NCBI RefSeq assembly: GCF_010389155.1
Contig: NC_057765.1
Coordinates: 45,155,559 to 45,219,558 of the forward strand
DNA: 64,000 nt
Origin: Erigeron canadensis
Taxonomy: Eukaryota; Streptophyta; Magnoliopsida; Asterales; Asteraceae
Direction: 5' to 3'
Shown here: in pieces, positions 1 to 10,898 of the stretch
Layout: every line of letters starts with the position of its first letter
How positions within the stretch are numbered: position 1 is the stretch's first letter
Notes under the pieces: model-generated
The model's database searches: none
The model's input: only the letters and a program-made list of their open reading frames with translations
Told to the model about the DNA's origin: nothing
Translations under genes and position numbers: made by a program

Positions 1-1559
1 CAACATAACTTGTTTTACAAATCCAAGAACAACCCAAACGGGTCATTTACCCGTTTTGGCAACATTTTCGCCCATAAACAACAATACCATTTTTCAAAGA
101 CTTTACAACTTGGACATTTACAGAAATGTTACCGAAACATGACTCCAAAACAAAATGTACCATGAGCCAAAGGAGAGGGACAACTAGGTATCTACACCAA
201 AAGATTGTCATCCATCCAAGGATGACCTAAATACCTTCAAGAACACTAGTTCCTTCTTCCAGAACTACCTATAAGAGTGTAAACAACTAAAATATAAGCA
301 AAGGCTTATTGATTATACTTGCATACATTTACGAATACGAAGGAGGGCATAGTACAAGGACTTTCACATGTAACCTATGGCATCGTCGTGTCACATTTAC
401 ATATTCACCTTGCACACAAACAATACATATATGGATCCATATAAGCTAAACAGTCTTATCTATCGGGATTCATAGGCCCCGGAGGTTCTTAGGCCTCATA
501 TCACATCAACTATCGGGATTCTTGGGCCCCGGAGGTTCTTAGGCCTCATAAACAATGCCCCACATGGGCTTCATGCCAAATCAATTACCATGTTTGGAAC
601 ATTCACATCTCATGGTAATTGACCCAACGTGAACATAAAGGTATGCAAATATACTCACCTCCTCCGCAACAAAGACAACAAAGCTAAACAATAATGCTCA
701 ACAAGCTCAACCTATGATCATATCATAAAATGCATAAGCTTTTATTCACAATTTGACTAGCTTAACCTAGTCATACACACTTACTAGCCTTTTCTAAACC
801 CAAAACCCAACCCATTTGTCATTGAGTTACTCTTATTCTTATAATAACACTAGGTAGCTCATTCTATCATTTTCATCATCTTTTCAATAACTAGCAAAAA
901 GGTTCATCTTTTCTCATAACTTCAATTTATCACAAGAGCTTATCAATTTCATAATCAAACACATTATATAACTTAATGACAACTAGGTTAACTAAGGAAT
1001 TGGGAAAAATTAACCATAATTCAATTTCTAGCAAAACCCCCAAATTGGTTCATCCATGAACCCTAATTTCACAAGAAAGATAAAAACTAAATTTAGGGAA
1101 TTCAATACCTCAAGATTAAATGAGCTAATTCAAGACTTAAATTGAAAATCCTCCTTTCCCCCTCTTCATCGAAATTTTCGGCCACCACTACTCAAAACCC
1201 ACAACCCTAGCTTTTCAATTTCTTGAATGAAGATTATATGATGGTGATGTTTAGTATGATGATTTCCCCTTTTGAATTAGAGAGAATTAAGCTTTTGATT
1301 TTGAGGGAAAGGGGTGGAATTACATGCAGAAGTAGAGATGAAGAGAAGTGGAATATGACTCATAAGTCATATGGATGGCTGGCACATTCAGGGGATGCCA
1401 CGACCCATCCCACCTTTTTGTGGGTATTTTACCCGCTATCCGCTAAAGTTCCAACTAAATTAACCCCATAACTAAAAACAAAATACTAGGAAATTAATTA
1501 AATGTCAAAACTATAAAAGGGGTTAATTTCTTTTACCTTAAAATAATTGGGGTGTTACA
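1..1559 (-). mobile_element. Partial long LTR of a gypsy-type retrotransposon (left edge)
   Basis: The stretch is non-coding and ends with GGGGTGTTACA at 1549-1559, the mirror of the TGTAACACCCC start common in plant gypsy LTRs. The minus strand has a GAGGTGAGTATA segment near 650 that parallels GAGGTAAGATAC in the solo LTR at 14328-17513, so I read this as the beginning of an LTR on the minus strand, cut by the window edge. It holds a roughly 40-bp direct repeat. Orientation is inferred from this one similarity. Confidence 0.5.
461..550. repeat. Direct repeat, two units of about 40 bp
   Basis: The unit starts TATCGGGATTC and ends with GGAGGTTCTTAGGCCTCATA. It occurs at about 461-500 and again at about 512-550, with only a few differences. 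It lies inside the putative LTR. Confidence 0.7.
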
Positions 1560-2500
1560 AATAGCAATAGATTTCGGCAACAGTAGCAGTAGCAGATCCC
1601 ACCAACCAGCAACAGATTCCGGCAACACTGAACAACATCAGCGGATTCCGTGGACATGATCGGACTTTTTTGAGCTTTTGCATCATTCGTTGAGCCATTG
1701 CCATTCGGATCTTTGACTATAGTTGTGGAATCAAATAAAGCAAAACCCATTGAGATATTTGATCATGGTATAGTGTGGTGATTAATATTATAGAATGAAT
1801 CGGCGTGGTGAAACCATTTGTCTACGACGGCGAAGGAGAAATTTATATAGATATAGATATATAGTGATAAATAGAAGATGATATATTGATTGATAATATG
1901 ATAAATCAGATGAGTTAATATATTTGGGTTTAGATTCTCATTTTAGGTTGTGTTGCATAGTCCGTGTGATGAAATGAAGAATTTAAAAGAAGCAAAAGAA
2001 ATGAATAGTTTTATTTTTGTTAGTGGAATTACAAAGGTGGTTACACTACATATCTAGTTGAGTAGTTGGTTACATTACATAACCTTTTGGTTATAGTTGG
2101 TTACATTCCGGTGCCATTTTTCCTAACTTTATTTTTGGCTTAACCGGATGGAAACTTGCAATAGCAGATAACTTACATGACATAACCAAAAAAATAAAGG
2201 TGGTTACACTATATAGCTAGTCAAGTAGTTGGTTACATTACATAACCTTTTGGTCATAGTTGGTTACACTACGGTGCCATAATCCCAAAATAATATATAA
2301 GAAAAATGTAGCTATCATACGAAATAGATCCCCGTTTCTAACTTTAGTTTTATTTTTATTGAGCTTCGCATCCTTTAACAATAAAAAATATTCAAGAAAC
2401 TAGTAAATGTTACTCGTACTATACATCAACATTGTAATTTTAACCTCCAACCTACCTTAAGAGATATAACCATTATATTCACGCACAAGACAAAAATCAC
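1560..2500. other. Intergenic stretch with a split 90-bp direct repeat
   Basis: No gene is supported. A segment beginning AGGTGGTTACACTA and running to CGGTGCCAT occurs at about 2035-2117 and again at about 2200-2280 with few changes. The rest is AT-rich and forms the distal promoter of the kiwellin-like gene at 2611. Confidence 0.6.
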
Positions 2501-2514
2501 AAACTCTATATATT
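2430..2514 (+). promoter_or_regulatory. Proximal promoter of kiwellin-like gene 1, with TATA box
   Basis: A TATATATT box lies at 2507-2514, about 100 bp before the ATG. Upstream are CATTGTAATTTTAACC, CCTTAAGAGATATAACCAT and ACAAGACAAAAAT. Near-identical blocks precede the paralogues at 6408 and 8409 in the same order, which argues for a conserved promoter in this gene family. Confidence 0.55.
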
Positions 2515-2610
2515 CACCTACACCCAAACTTTCTACTCACTAAATAATACATCAATCGATCAACATTCGATCTATATATACATATATATCAACGTACGTA
2601 AAAAATTAAT

Positions 2611-3024
2611 ATGAAGCAATCTACTACTCTTATCTCTATCATTGTTCTAGTTTCCTTCGTTTTATCTACATGCTTCTCCATACATGCTTACTCTACTAGT
2701 AATACGCACGCGACTATGACGATCAACAGCTTTGAGAAGGGTGGGAGTGGCGGAGGGCCATCCGAGTGCGACGGAAAGTACCACTCGGATGACACCCCCA
2801 TTGTGGCATTGTCCTCTCAATGGTACGCAAACGGGAAAAGGTGTTTCAAGAACATCAATATAAACTATCAAGGCAGGAGTGTGCAGGCAATGGTGGTCGA
2901 CGAGTGTGACTCCAGCAGAGGGTGTAAAGACGATATTGTGGATGCATCGAAAGCCGTTTGGAATGCCCTTCAAGTCCCCAAAAGCCAATGGGGTTGGACA
3001 GGAGTTGACTGGTCAGATGCTTAA
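2611..3024 (+). CDS. Kiwellin-like / ripening-related secreted protein
   Basis: Single-exon gene for a 137-aa protein. Residues 1-26 form a hydrophobic signal peptide (MKQSTTLISIIVLVSFVLS...), so the protein should be secreted to the apoplast. The rest is the kiwellin / ripening-related protein core: ATMTINSFEKGGSGGGPSEC, YHSDDTPIVALSSQWY, VVDECDS, then an IVDASKAVW segment and a terminal WSDA. Four Cys are conserved with the paralogue at 6408. The domain is a double-psi beta-barrel type fold; maize kiwellins inhibit a secreted fungal chorismate mutase, but that role is known only for some members and is not shown here. The Cys-rich N-terminal module present in the 6408 paralogue is absent. 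The start is the first ATG after a TATA box about 100 bp upstream, and MKQ is shared by four copies. Confidence 0.9.
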   Translation: MKQSTTLISIIVLVSFVLSTCFSIHAYSTSNTHATMTINSFEKGGSGGGPSECDGKYHSDDTPIVALSSQWYANGKRCFKNININYQGRSVQAMVVDECDSSRGCKDDIVDASKAVWNALQVPKSQWGWTGVDWSDA

Positions 3025-3351
3025 GTACAATCAATCATGCATATCGATCGATCATTAAAGTCTCTTTTGAGTTTCAATAATAAATAATTATCAACAATAA
3101 ATATATGATGATTCGATATCTGATCTAATTCCACGCAAATGTCCTTCATGCATGCATGTATGATAGGTTTTATTTCTGTCTCGTTATCTCAATAAGTTCG
3201 GGGACCTACTTTTAATTAGTATCGTGTTATCTTAAAATTAAAAATGTAATATTCACAATGAAATATAATGATGTATTGCATATTTGAATTTGATCGCTAG
3301 CTTCTTGACTCTTCACTTAAATAATATGTTTTGAGTCTAACGTATCTATTA

Positions 3352-3568
3352 CTCCCTCCGTCCCATTTTAATTGTCACGTTGACCAACTTTGATCGTAAA
3401 TAACTTTGTTTGTACTATATGTTAGTTGATGAAACTTATATGGACGAAAAGTACATTAAAAACCCTGCCAATCCATTCATATATTTTATACCAAATATTA
3501 CATGAAACAAAAAAAGTTATTTACGGTCAAAGTTGGTCAACGTGACAATTAAAATAGGATGGAGGAAG
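3352..3568. mobile_element. Stowaway-type MITE with TA target duplication
   Basis: 217 bp bounded by TA at 3350-3351 and 3569-3570. Its ends form long terminal inverted repeats: CTCCCTCCGTCCCATTTTAA at the left matches the right end, and complementarity continues through the GTCACGTTGACCAACTTTGA segment. A CTCCCTCCG terminus with a TA duplication is the Stowaway (Tc1/mariner) signature. Confidence 0.88.
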
Positions 3569-3885
3569 TACATTTTACTTTACAAACTGAAGTTTGGACA
3601 TTGTCTCATAAAAAATGCCTTAATTATCTGTGTTTGGCCGGGGTTCTTTATGTAATTAAGAATGACGGCGGGAAAAAAAAAACTAATGATAGGAAACAAG
3701 TAAATCCATTGGTGTTCTTGAGTCTTCGAACTTCAAAATATGGTTGTGAAAATCGGCCGATACAGTTGATTTCCCATAATCGGATCGTGTATCAGTAGCT
3801 ATCAGTTTATACTTTGAATAAAATCAGTCAACTCTAATTAAGAACCGGCTGAATCGGATGAACATAAAGTCAAATATTTCTTTTA

Positions 3886-4136
3886 CTCCCTCCGTCCCAT
3901 ATTAAGTAATTTAGTTTAGTCTTTTTCTTTCAATTTTGACCTTAAATATTTTTGTTTGTGTTATATGTAACACTTGATATAACATATATAAATTGATTGA
4001 GTTTAAAACATATTCTTCATTGATATAACTTTCATCAACTAATATATAACACAAACAAAGATATTTACAGTCAAAGTCAAAAGAAAGAAAAGACTTGACC
4101 AGTCAAAATAGGATAATTAAAAGGGGACGAAAAGGG
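3886..4136. mobile_element. Second Stowaway-type MITE
   Basis: Starts CTCCCTCCGTCCC after TA (3884-3885) and ends GGGGACGAAAAGGG before TA (4137-4138). The ends are inverted repeats but more diverged than in the copy at 3352. The interior carries GTCTTTTTCTTTC and its complement near the right end. Confidence 0.72.
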
Positions 4137-4573
4137 TATTTAACAAAAGGTTTATTTGTTATGTTACTATTTTTAGACAATTATTATTAAATTGAAGAAT
4201 TATGTTAATATTTTTAGATAATTTAAAAGATTTAATTTATTTATATTTTTTTTTATTATTCTACTATTACATACTCGTATAATTTAAAAACTTATTATTT
4301 TAATACATAAAATTTCAATCTGACTATTTCTTTCCTATTTGATCTAATTTTCAGAAAATTATGACATGTATCTTACCATGACGTGGCACATCACCTTGGT
4401 CATGACTCATGTGACAACATGACCATTAAGGCATTAATGTTTTGGAAAGGGGAGATAGATTGTCTTCATTCCAATGCTTCCAGTTTGTTCAAATAGTTGT
4501 TGTATAACGGCGTTGAGTTAGATCCTCAACTCCGACGTGATGAGTTTGTTTGGTAAAAAACTTTTAGGAGATT

Positions 4574-4973
4574 GGATGCGTTTAGTTTAAAAAAACTTTT
4601 TTATTTTTCATTTTCATTTTTCAAGAAAACATGAAAAATAGGAAACGGGTTCAAATTGTAATTTTTTAGAAAAGTTTTCCTTGAAAAATGAAAATTCTCT
4701 TTTTCAACTTTTGCACTAAAATTAAAAAACTGGTTTTTTCAGTTTTTGTTTTCACCTTTCTATTTTCTAAACCTTTTATAAACCTAAAATTAGAAAACAA
4801 GTGAATTTGAACATGTTTTCTAGTTTTCTAAAATGGGAAAAATGAAAACTCCATCTTTTATTTTGAACGCGTTTTCAAAATTTTCAAGGGTTTTTAGAAA
4901 TGAAAAACCTTTTCATTTTCTAGAAAACTAGAAATGAAAAACTTAAAAACATCTTATCCAACTAAACGCGCCC
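4574..4973. mobile_element. MITE with GCGTTTAGTT termini
   Basis: The left end GGATGCGTTTAGTTT and right end AACTAAACGCGCCC are inverted repeats around A/T-rich sequence made of repeated GAAAAATGAAAA-like words. Related copies occur at about 22550-22993 and 55221-55542. No coding capacity; superfamily not assigned. Confidence 0.6.
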
Positions 4974-5429
4974 TTAAGTTTCTAGGAAAAAACTTTCTAT
5001 TATAAAATCTTTGTTTAGTTGTGAGAACGTACTTGAACTTTTTAAGCTTAGAAAAAAACTCATATTTGAAACGCTTTTCTCACTAACGTTTTAGAGAAGC
5101 TTACAATCATTTAAGAGAGAAAATTACTCATATAACCTTCAAGACTTTATAACATGAACGGAAATTTCACTCCCAAAAACATATTTAAGGACATGTGTCT
5201 ACAAGGTTAATGTGTGAAATACTGCGGTTACTTTTATAGACTAACAAGAGAGTTTACTTCACGAGATAACAAAATAGAAATGTTATTTACAAATATTGAA
5301 ATCAATCTAGATTTACATTGTCACCTGTAACTTCTTATTTTAAGAATGAATGTTAAATAAGAGTATCATCATATCATTTGTTTAACCAAAAATATTATTT
5401 CAATATAATAAAAACAAAATATTTAACTA

Positions 5430-5630
5430 TTATTTTATTTTATTTTTTTAAAACAGTAAGGACCGGATCACGGGTATCCGGACTAAATACCGTGGACCTA
5501 CCCGATCCCCTCTTCCCATGAAAGTCAGGACAAAATCTTAGCGGATAATCGCGGGTCGATAGTATCGAACCCGTACGTCCTCTTGGACAAAAGTCCGAAT
5601 GTCCAACCTCTCAGGTTATCAGTGAAGGAT
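5430..5630 (-). repeat. tRNA-derived SINE-like element (minus)
   Basis: Read on the minus strand it has an A-box-like segment (ACCTGAGAGGTTGG) followed by a B-box GGGTTCGATAC, and ends in an A-rich tail (complement of the T-rich stretch at 5436-5455). These are the internal Pol III promoter elements and tail of a SINE. It lies in otherwise gene-free DNA between two kiwellin genes. Confidence 0.55.
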
Positions 5631-6189
5631 GTACAATATTCAAATATTATATGTAGTCGTATAATTAATTTTCTCATTGAAATGATAATTAAAATTTAAA
5701 AAAATATAAACTACAAGTCTACAACACTAATTAAAGACTATTGTTTGTATGAATAAAAAAATTATACTGTTAAAATTTATACTAAAAATACAAGTATTTT
5801 AGATATGTTAATAACACGTTATACCAAAACCCATAAAATATATTATACATAGTGATAGTGGATTCAGAGACACATAGATAAGATCCAGAATCGAACCTAA
5901 CTTTTGATCTCTTGAATTGAAATATCTTGTCTGATCACTGATACTGACCTTTAATTTGTTCCTTCATCTGATGATATATACAAATTAACTTTAATATACG
6001 AGTAATTAATTAATTGAAGATGATAACCAATAAGGTATTAACACACTACACATTACGGCCAACATATATAAATATTCGTGAATCAACCCATGTGTGTTTT
6101 AGTAAACAAATACATACTAATTAATACGGTCTAATATGGATTTTACTAGAAATTAACAAACAATCACAAAAATCCAAATGTAATTAGAC

Positions 6190-6294
6190 CAGAGCATTGT
6201 AATTTCAACCAACCTTTCCATTAAAGTTTAACCTGCATGCATGCATTCAACCACAAGACAAAAATAGCCCAATGCTCTAGTACAGTATATATTT
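6190..6294 (+). promoter_or_regulatory. Proximal promoter of kiwellin-like gene 2, with TATA box
   Basis: TATATATTT lies at 6286-6294. It is preceded by CATTGTAATTTCAACCAACC and ACAAGACAAAAATAG, matching the blocks upstream of the 2611 gene. The leader ends with CGTACGTAAAAA and ATTAAATATGAAGCA, also shared with the paralogue. Confidence 0.5.
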
Positions 6295-6407
6295 AGCCTT
6301 TCTTTGATGCAAAGTCTTCACACCGGCCCATTTATTAATTAATATATTTAGCCTTTCATAATTAATTAAGGTACGCGCGTACGTAAAAAGAAAATAAAAA
6401 ATTAAAT

Positions 6408-6962
6408 ATGAAGCAGTTATCTGGTTTCCAGCTGGTTCTGTTTTCCGTGTTTGTTGCGAGCTTGGTCGTATCTGGAGCCCAATCTTGCAGCCCGAGTGGG
6501 AAGCTGAAAGGAAAAAAACCGCCTCCGGGAAAATGTATCAACGATCCCGATTGTTGCAGAGACGGCAAGTTTTACACCACATACACATGTTCCCCTCCGG
6601 TCACAAAGCAGACAAAGGCGACTATGACGATCAACGACTTTGAGAAGGGCGGGGACGGTGGGGCCCCATCCGAGTGTGATAACAAGTACCACTCAAACGA
6701 GACGCCGGTTGTGGCGCTGTCCACAGGGTGGTACAATAAAGGGAGCAGGTGTCTCAAGTATGTGAACGTACACTACAAGGGTAAGAGCGTAAAGGCAAAG
6801 GTGGTGGACGAATGTGACTCCACCAAGGGGTGTGACTCGGATCATGGGTTCCAACCGCCGTGTCCTAATAACGTAGTGGACGGATCTAAAGCTGTTTGGG
6901 AGGCCCTTGGGGTGCCTAAGAGTGACTGGGGTGAAGCCCAAGTTACATGGTCAGATGCTTGA
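6408..6962 (+). CDS. Kiwellin-like protein with Cys-rich N-terminal module
   Basis: Single-exon gene, 184 aa. Residues 1-26 are a signal peptide (MKQLSGFQLVLFSVFVASLV...). A short Cys-rich module follows (about 27-66, with CSPSG, PPPGKC, DPDCC and YTCSPP), resembling the N-terminal 'kissper' part of kiwellin. The kiwellin core then runs from about 71 to 184: ATMTINDFEKGGDGGAPSEC, VVALSTGWY, VVDECDS, a CPNNVVDGSKAVW segment and a terminal WSDA. This is the full-length two-module form and the best preserved member of the local cluster. Kiwellins are abundant secreted proteins, some acting in defence against fungi; that role here is inference. The start is set by the signal peptide and a TATA box about 115 bp upstream. 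Confidence 0.92.
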   Translation: MKQLSGFQLVLFSVFVASLVVSGAQSCSPSGKLKGKKPPPGKCINDPDCCRDGKFYTTYTCSPPVTKQTKATMTINDFEKGGDGGAPSECDNKYHSNETPVVALSTGWYNKGSRCLKYVNVHYKGKSVKAKVVDECDSTKGCDSDHGFQPPCPNNVVDGSKAVWEALGVPKSDWGEAQVTWSDA

Positions 6963-7984
6963 ATAATTATCCGGCCAATAACACAATTAATATAATTAAT
7001 TGAAGAAGTTGTTATACGTACGTACTGTCTGAATAAAGTAATTAAGTAACTAAAGAATAATTAAGCAGCACGTACAATTCTCTCCGCTAGCTAATCAGTG
7101 TAATTTCCTCCATGGACCGAGGGAATTTCCTTTGCAAGTTTTTATATAATGAATAACCGACAAAACTTGTTCTCGATCTTCTCCTTTAATTTTCAGGGCT
7201 AACACGCTCCTTAATCTATCTTCCCTTTATATATATATATATATACAGTAGTATAATAATTTTCAATTAGATAGAACATCAAAAGACATACACCCGGATG
7301 AGCTGGATTTGGTTGTTTCTGAACTTGAAAATAACTCAAAGCTGAAGATGCAAACAATCGATCACTGACGTACAGTTGAGGTTCTATATATATATTGGGT
7401 TATCTTTAATCTCAAGAAACCAAAAAATTTTGTAACTATGAAAGGGAATGGGTCAAATGCATGCGTCTTATTATGGGTAGCTAGAAGTTGCATCAGACCC
7501 GTTTCAACCTGTTACCTAATTTGTTCGATCATCTTGTCAATTCTAATCTAAAAGTCTAGAATTTTACTTAATGTTATCTTTCACGACCCAAAACCGTTGA
7601 CCTTTTGACTAAAATGGTTGACTTTTTGGGAGAAAATTTTTTTTGTTGAATTTTGGACCAAAACTGTTGATGGTACTCCACAATTAGAATTGTAATTTAC
7701 AAAAGGTAGGTATGAAACCTCTAACTTTAGACAAAGAACAGCGACAATCTTTGTAATTAACTTTATAAATTTCAAAAGATTTCTACGAGAGTTTGTTCAA
7801 TATTTCGAGCAGGTCCCCTCTGTTTCTGTTTTGGGCTCCAGTACGTACGCTAGCCTGCTACTTTGTGTCCCAATTGAACTGAGTTTAACGTCTCCATTTC
7901 TTTTTTTCAACTTTAACAGTAGGAATTTAAAATTGATAAAAAAGATCGAGTATATATTCTATTAAATATTTTTGCTTTTTTGAT

Positions 7985-8145
7985 CGACCCTAATTAAGGT
8001 TTTCTCTCGTTTGTTAGCATTTGTGACAAGGTAGAAATATTATTTACGGGTGTTACTTGAAGGTGAAAAAACCTCTAGCTAGCCTTTTGGTACATAGGGA
8101 TCGAACCGGTTGACCACTCTCCCAAACCACTTGATCCACTTCGGG
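7985..8145 (-). repeat. tRNA-derived SINE-like element (minus)
   Basis: On the minus strand GGATCAAGTGGTTTGGGAGA (A box) is followed about 30 bp later by CCGGTTCGATCCC, a nearly perfect Pol III B box. Left and right limits are estimates. It lies just upstream of the broken kiwellin copy at 8409. Confidence 0.55.
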
Positions 8146-8408
8146 TTTTAATTTATTAGTATTTTTCTTTTACTATTTAAAATAAACAATATAATATCAT
8201 ACGAGTATATATTTGGACGATACAAACAAAACATTCACAAAACTCCAATCACGTTGTTAGGTTGACATTGTAACTTACCTTAAGAAATATAACCATTCTA
8301 GCAAAAGACAAGGATCATATATAGTGACTATATATTGAATACCCTTCAACTTCAATATTGTATACCAAATTAATACCATTGACAACTTACAAAAGTTTGA
8401 AAGATAAA

Positions 8409-8794
8409 ATGAAGCAGCATGCTCTAATCTTCTCCGTTCTGCTTTCCTTGCTTTATTTTACCTTGTTCATATCATCCATCTATATATGCTGATCCCTCTG
8501 GCCACCTAAAAGCAACGATGACAATTAACAGCTTTGAGAAGGGTGGCAGCGGTGGAGCTGAGGACACTCCGAGTGTGTCCACTAGATGGTACAATCATGG
8601 AAGAATAAGGTGCTCAAAGTTTATCAATATATATTACAAGGATAGACACGTAAAAGCGCTAAGGTTGTTGACGAGTGTGACTCGGCCAGAGGATGCCCAA
8701 ATAACATTGTGGATGCACCTAAAGCCGTTTGGAAGGCCCTCCGGGTGCTTAAAACCAATGGGGTGAAACCAAAGTTACTTGGTCGGACGCATGA
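8409..8794 (+). pseudogene. Broken kiwellin-like gene (copy 3)
   Basis: The copy opens with ATGAAGCAG and a signal-peptide-like stretch (MKQHALIFSVLLSLL) that runs into a stop at the end of the leader. The mature region resumes in another frame with MTINSFEKGGSGG. The segment holding the conserved SEC Cys and YHS motif is deleted, and the reading frame shifts again before the VDECDS equivalent. The terminal WSDA and stop are recognisable at 8780-8794. Several independent lesions make it a pseudogene. Its promoter blocks are still similar to those of the intact paralogues. Confidence 0.88.
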
Positions 8795-8952
8795 TGATCG
8801 ATCATAATATATATCGCGCTAATTAAACAAATTAATTAAATGATATATATACTTGATAAAGAATTTTCAAGTGTCTTTATGTAATTAGCCATGGTAGTTA
8901 ATTAGCTGAGTTTAGTAAATATATGATAATAATGATAATAAAATAATACTAA

Positions 8953-9503
8953 CTAGATTTTAGACCCGTGTCCAACACTGGACACGAGGTTTACGATATT
9001 ATCAATATTAGATCTTCACACATTTAATTCATAACAGATTATAATTTTGAAGATATACGGTTATAAGTGTTATACTTTGTAAGTTGTAGTACAATAATCA
9101 CATGCTCGTCATTGTCATTATTAGCTAAGACATATTGAAGGAATTGTTTGTCATAGTCATTCCCCAAGACACATGATACAATATATTATCTATTATAGAA
9201 TTTTTTAAATCTACTTGTAGTTATAATGTGATATTATTATGAAAGATAATTAAGAAATAGAATATAAACATACTTTTGATCATGTACTTGACATTCAAGT
9301 ATGTATTTGATAGTGATGCGGACCCATAAATAGATAACAATTATGATTGTTTTCATATTTTTTTGATAACAATTAGAACTATTGATTTGAGTAACAATTG
9401 TCACTTTAGAAAATTAAATATAATATAGATACTTTTTGTAACCTTTTTTAAATTTTTGAAAAAACCTCCTTAAGTTGATGGCTAAAAAGTGTATGGTCAA
9501 TGA
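8953..9503 (-). mobile_element. Helitron 3' end fragment joined to Harbinger sequence
   Basis: Read on the minus strand it ends in a stem-loop (arms related to CCCGTGTCC / GGACACGAG) followed by TCTAAAATCTAG, flanked by T, which is the Helitron 3' terminus pattern. The body matches the Helitrons at 11946, 27507 and 32050. Similarity stops at about 9500, where Harbinger-like coding sequence starts, so the 5' half is missing or replaced. Confidence 0.72.
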
Positions 9504-10898
9504 GATCCATCCGAAGATCTTTGTGAACGTTTGGGTTCTGTATCTCTGCCAGTCGACCATTCGATGGCTGTGGCGCAACCGGGGGATCTAGAATATAATC
9601 AAAATTTATTGCGTGGTCCTCGTCTTTTAAAATCATGTTGTGAAGAATACAACACACATACATGATCTTACGGATGGGGGTTTCTTCCATTTGTCGTGCC
9701 GGTTCTCTAAGTATTTTTCATTTTTTTTTATAATACCAAAAGCTCGCTCCATATCCTTCCTTGCGGCCTGCTGTGCCTTAGCAAATCGAATCCTTTTCTC
9801 ACCGGTTGGATGAGAAATCGTTTTCACAAACATCGCATATCTTGGATAGATCTCATCCACGAGAAAATACGGGTACTTATATTCGGTTCCATTTACAGTG
9901 AAAGAAACCAGTGGGGCTGTGCCGTCTTCAAAGGCATTGAACAAAGGAGATTGGTTCAACACATTAAGGTCGTTGTTTGAACCGGCAATACCTAAGTATG
10001 CGTGCCAAATCCAACAATCCTGTGACGCCACTGCTTCAAGCGATATCGTCGGCCCATTATGATCACCTCGCGTGTACTGGCCATGCCAAGCCGTTGGACA
10101 ATTATCCCAAGCCCAGTATGTACAATCAAGACTCCCCACGTAATATATATATATATATTATTAAACCGAAATTATTAAACTACGTAATATATATATATAT
10201 ATATACACATTATTAAATCGAAATTATTAAACTACGTAATACATATACATATATATATACACATAACCGTATATAAGTAAATATATACCTAACATGCCGG
10301 GGAAACCATGATAAAACGCATGATGATCCAAAATGCGTTGCGTATCATTACGCGTTGGCCTACGCAAATATTCATGTCGGTATAATCTAATGACTCTATC
10401 ACAAAAAGCATTAAGGGTGACACACGACGATCTTTCTGACATATTTAAGTAATCATCTAAACTGTCGGGATTACTACCGTATGCTAACGGGCGAACGGCA
10501 GATGTGCACCTCTGTAAAGCCGAGAACCCCATTTTCCCACGACCGTCGACCCTCCGTTGAAAATATTCAAAATTGATTTCCAAATCTGAAGCTATCTTCA
10601 CAAACAATCGTCTACTCATCCGAAACCGTGTTCTAAAAAAATTCTCATCAAATTTCGGTTCCTCGGCAAAGTAATCTCGAACAAGACGGTCGTGCGTCTC
10701 GACACAATTGTCTCTGTTTGTATACTTTCTTGAAGAGGAGGCAGTATCACGGACATCTTGTTCAATCGCATAATGTGCCATTGCGAAAAGATTAATATAT
10801 CGTTCCGTCTCGTGGGATGAACTCGAGTCCGATTGGAAATTTGGGGGTGTTGGGCCGTGATTGTCAAAAAATATAAGATTATTGAAGAAAAGGTTCAT
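9448..10898 (-). pseudogene. PIF/Harbinger-type transposase relic
   Basis: Minus-strand remains of a plant Harbinger transposase. The N-terminal half (10898 down to about 10285) has RMSRRLFVKIASDLE and ends HGFPGMLG. The catalytic half (10139-9633) holds GSLDCTYW (first Asp), a VDEIYPRY segment (second Asp) and KDMERAFGI (Glu), so all three DDE residues are visible. About 145 bp of AT repeat splits the two halves at the GMLG|SLDC junction; I see no clean GT-AG intron. Near 9720-9740 an A-run causes a one-base frame shift next to a Trp-to-stop change, after which the frame continues as REPARQMEE. The last residues (HTLFSHQLKEVFSKI) overlap sequence shared with a Helitron. Not functional as it stands. 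Confidence 0.83.
10137..10265. repeat. AT microsatellite and about 45-bp direct repeat
   Basis: A unit containing (TA)n followed by TTATTAAACCGAAATTATTA and AACTACG occurs twice in tandem, with a further partial copy. It interrupts the Harbinger transposase coding sequence exactly at its conserved GMLG|SLDC boundary. Confidence 0.65.

Noticed and set aside
5865..5945. Another SINE-like B box (AGGTTCGATTCTGG on minus)
   Set aside because: The A box is too degenerate and no tail is visible; not supported well enough to annotate.
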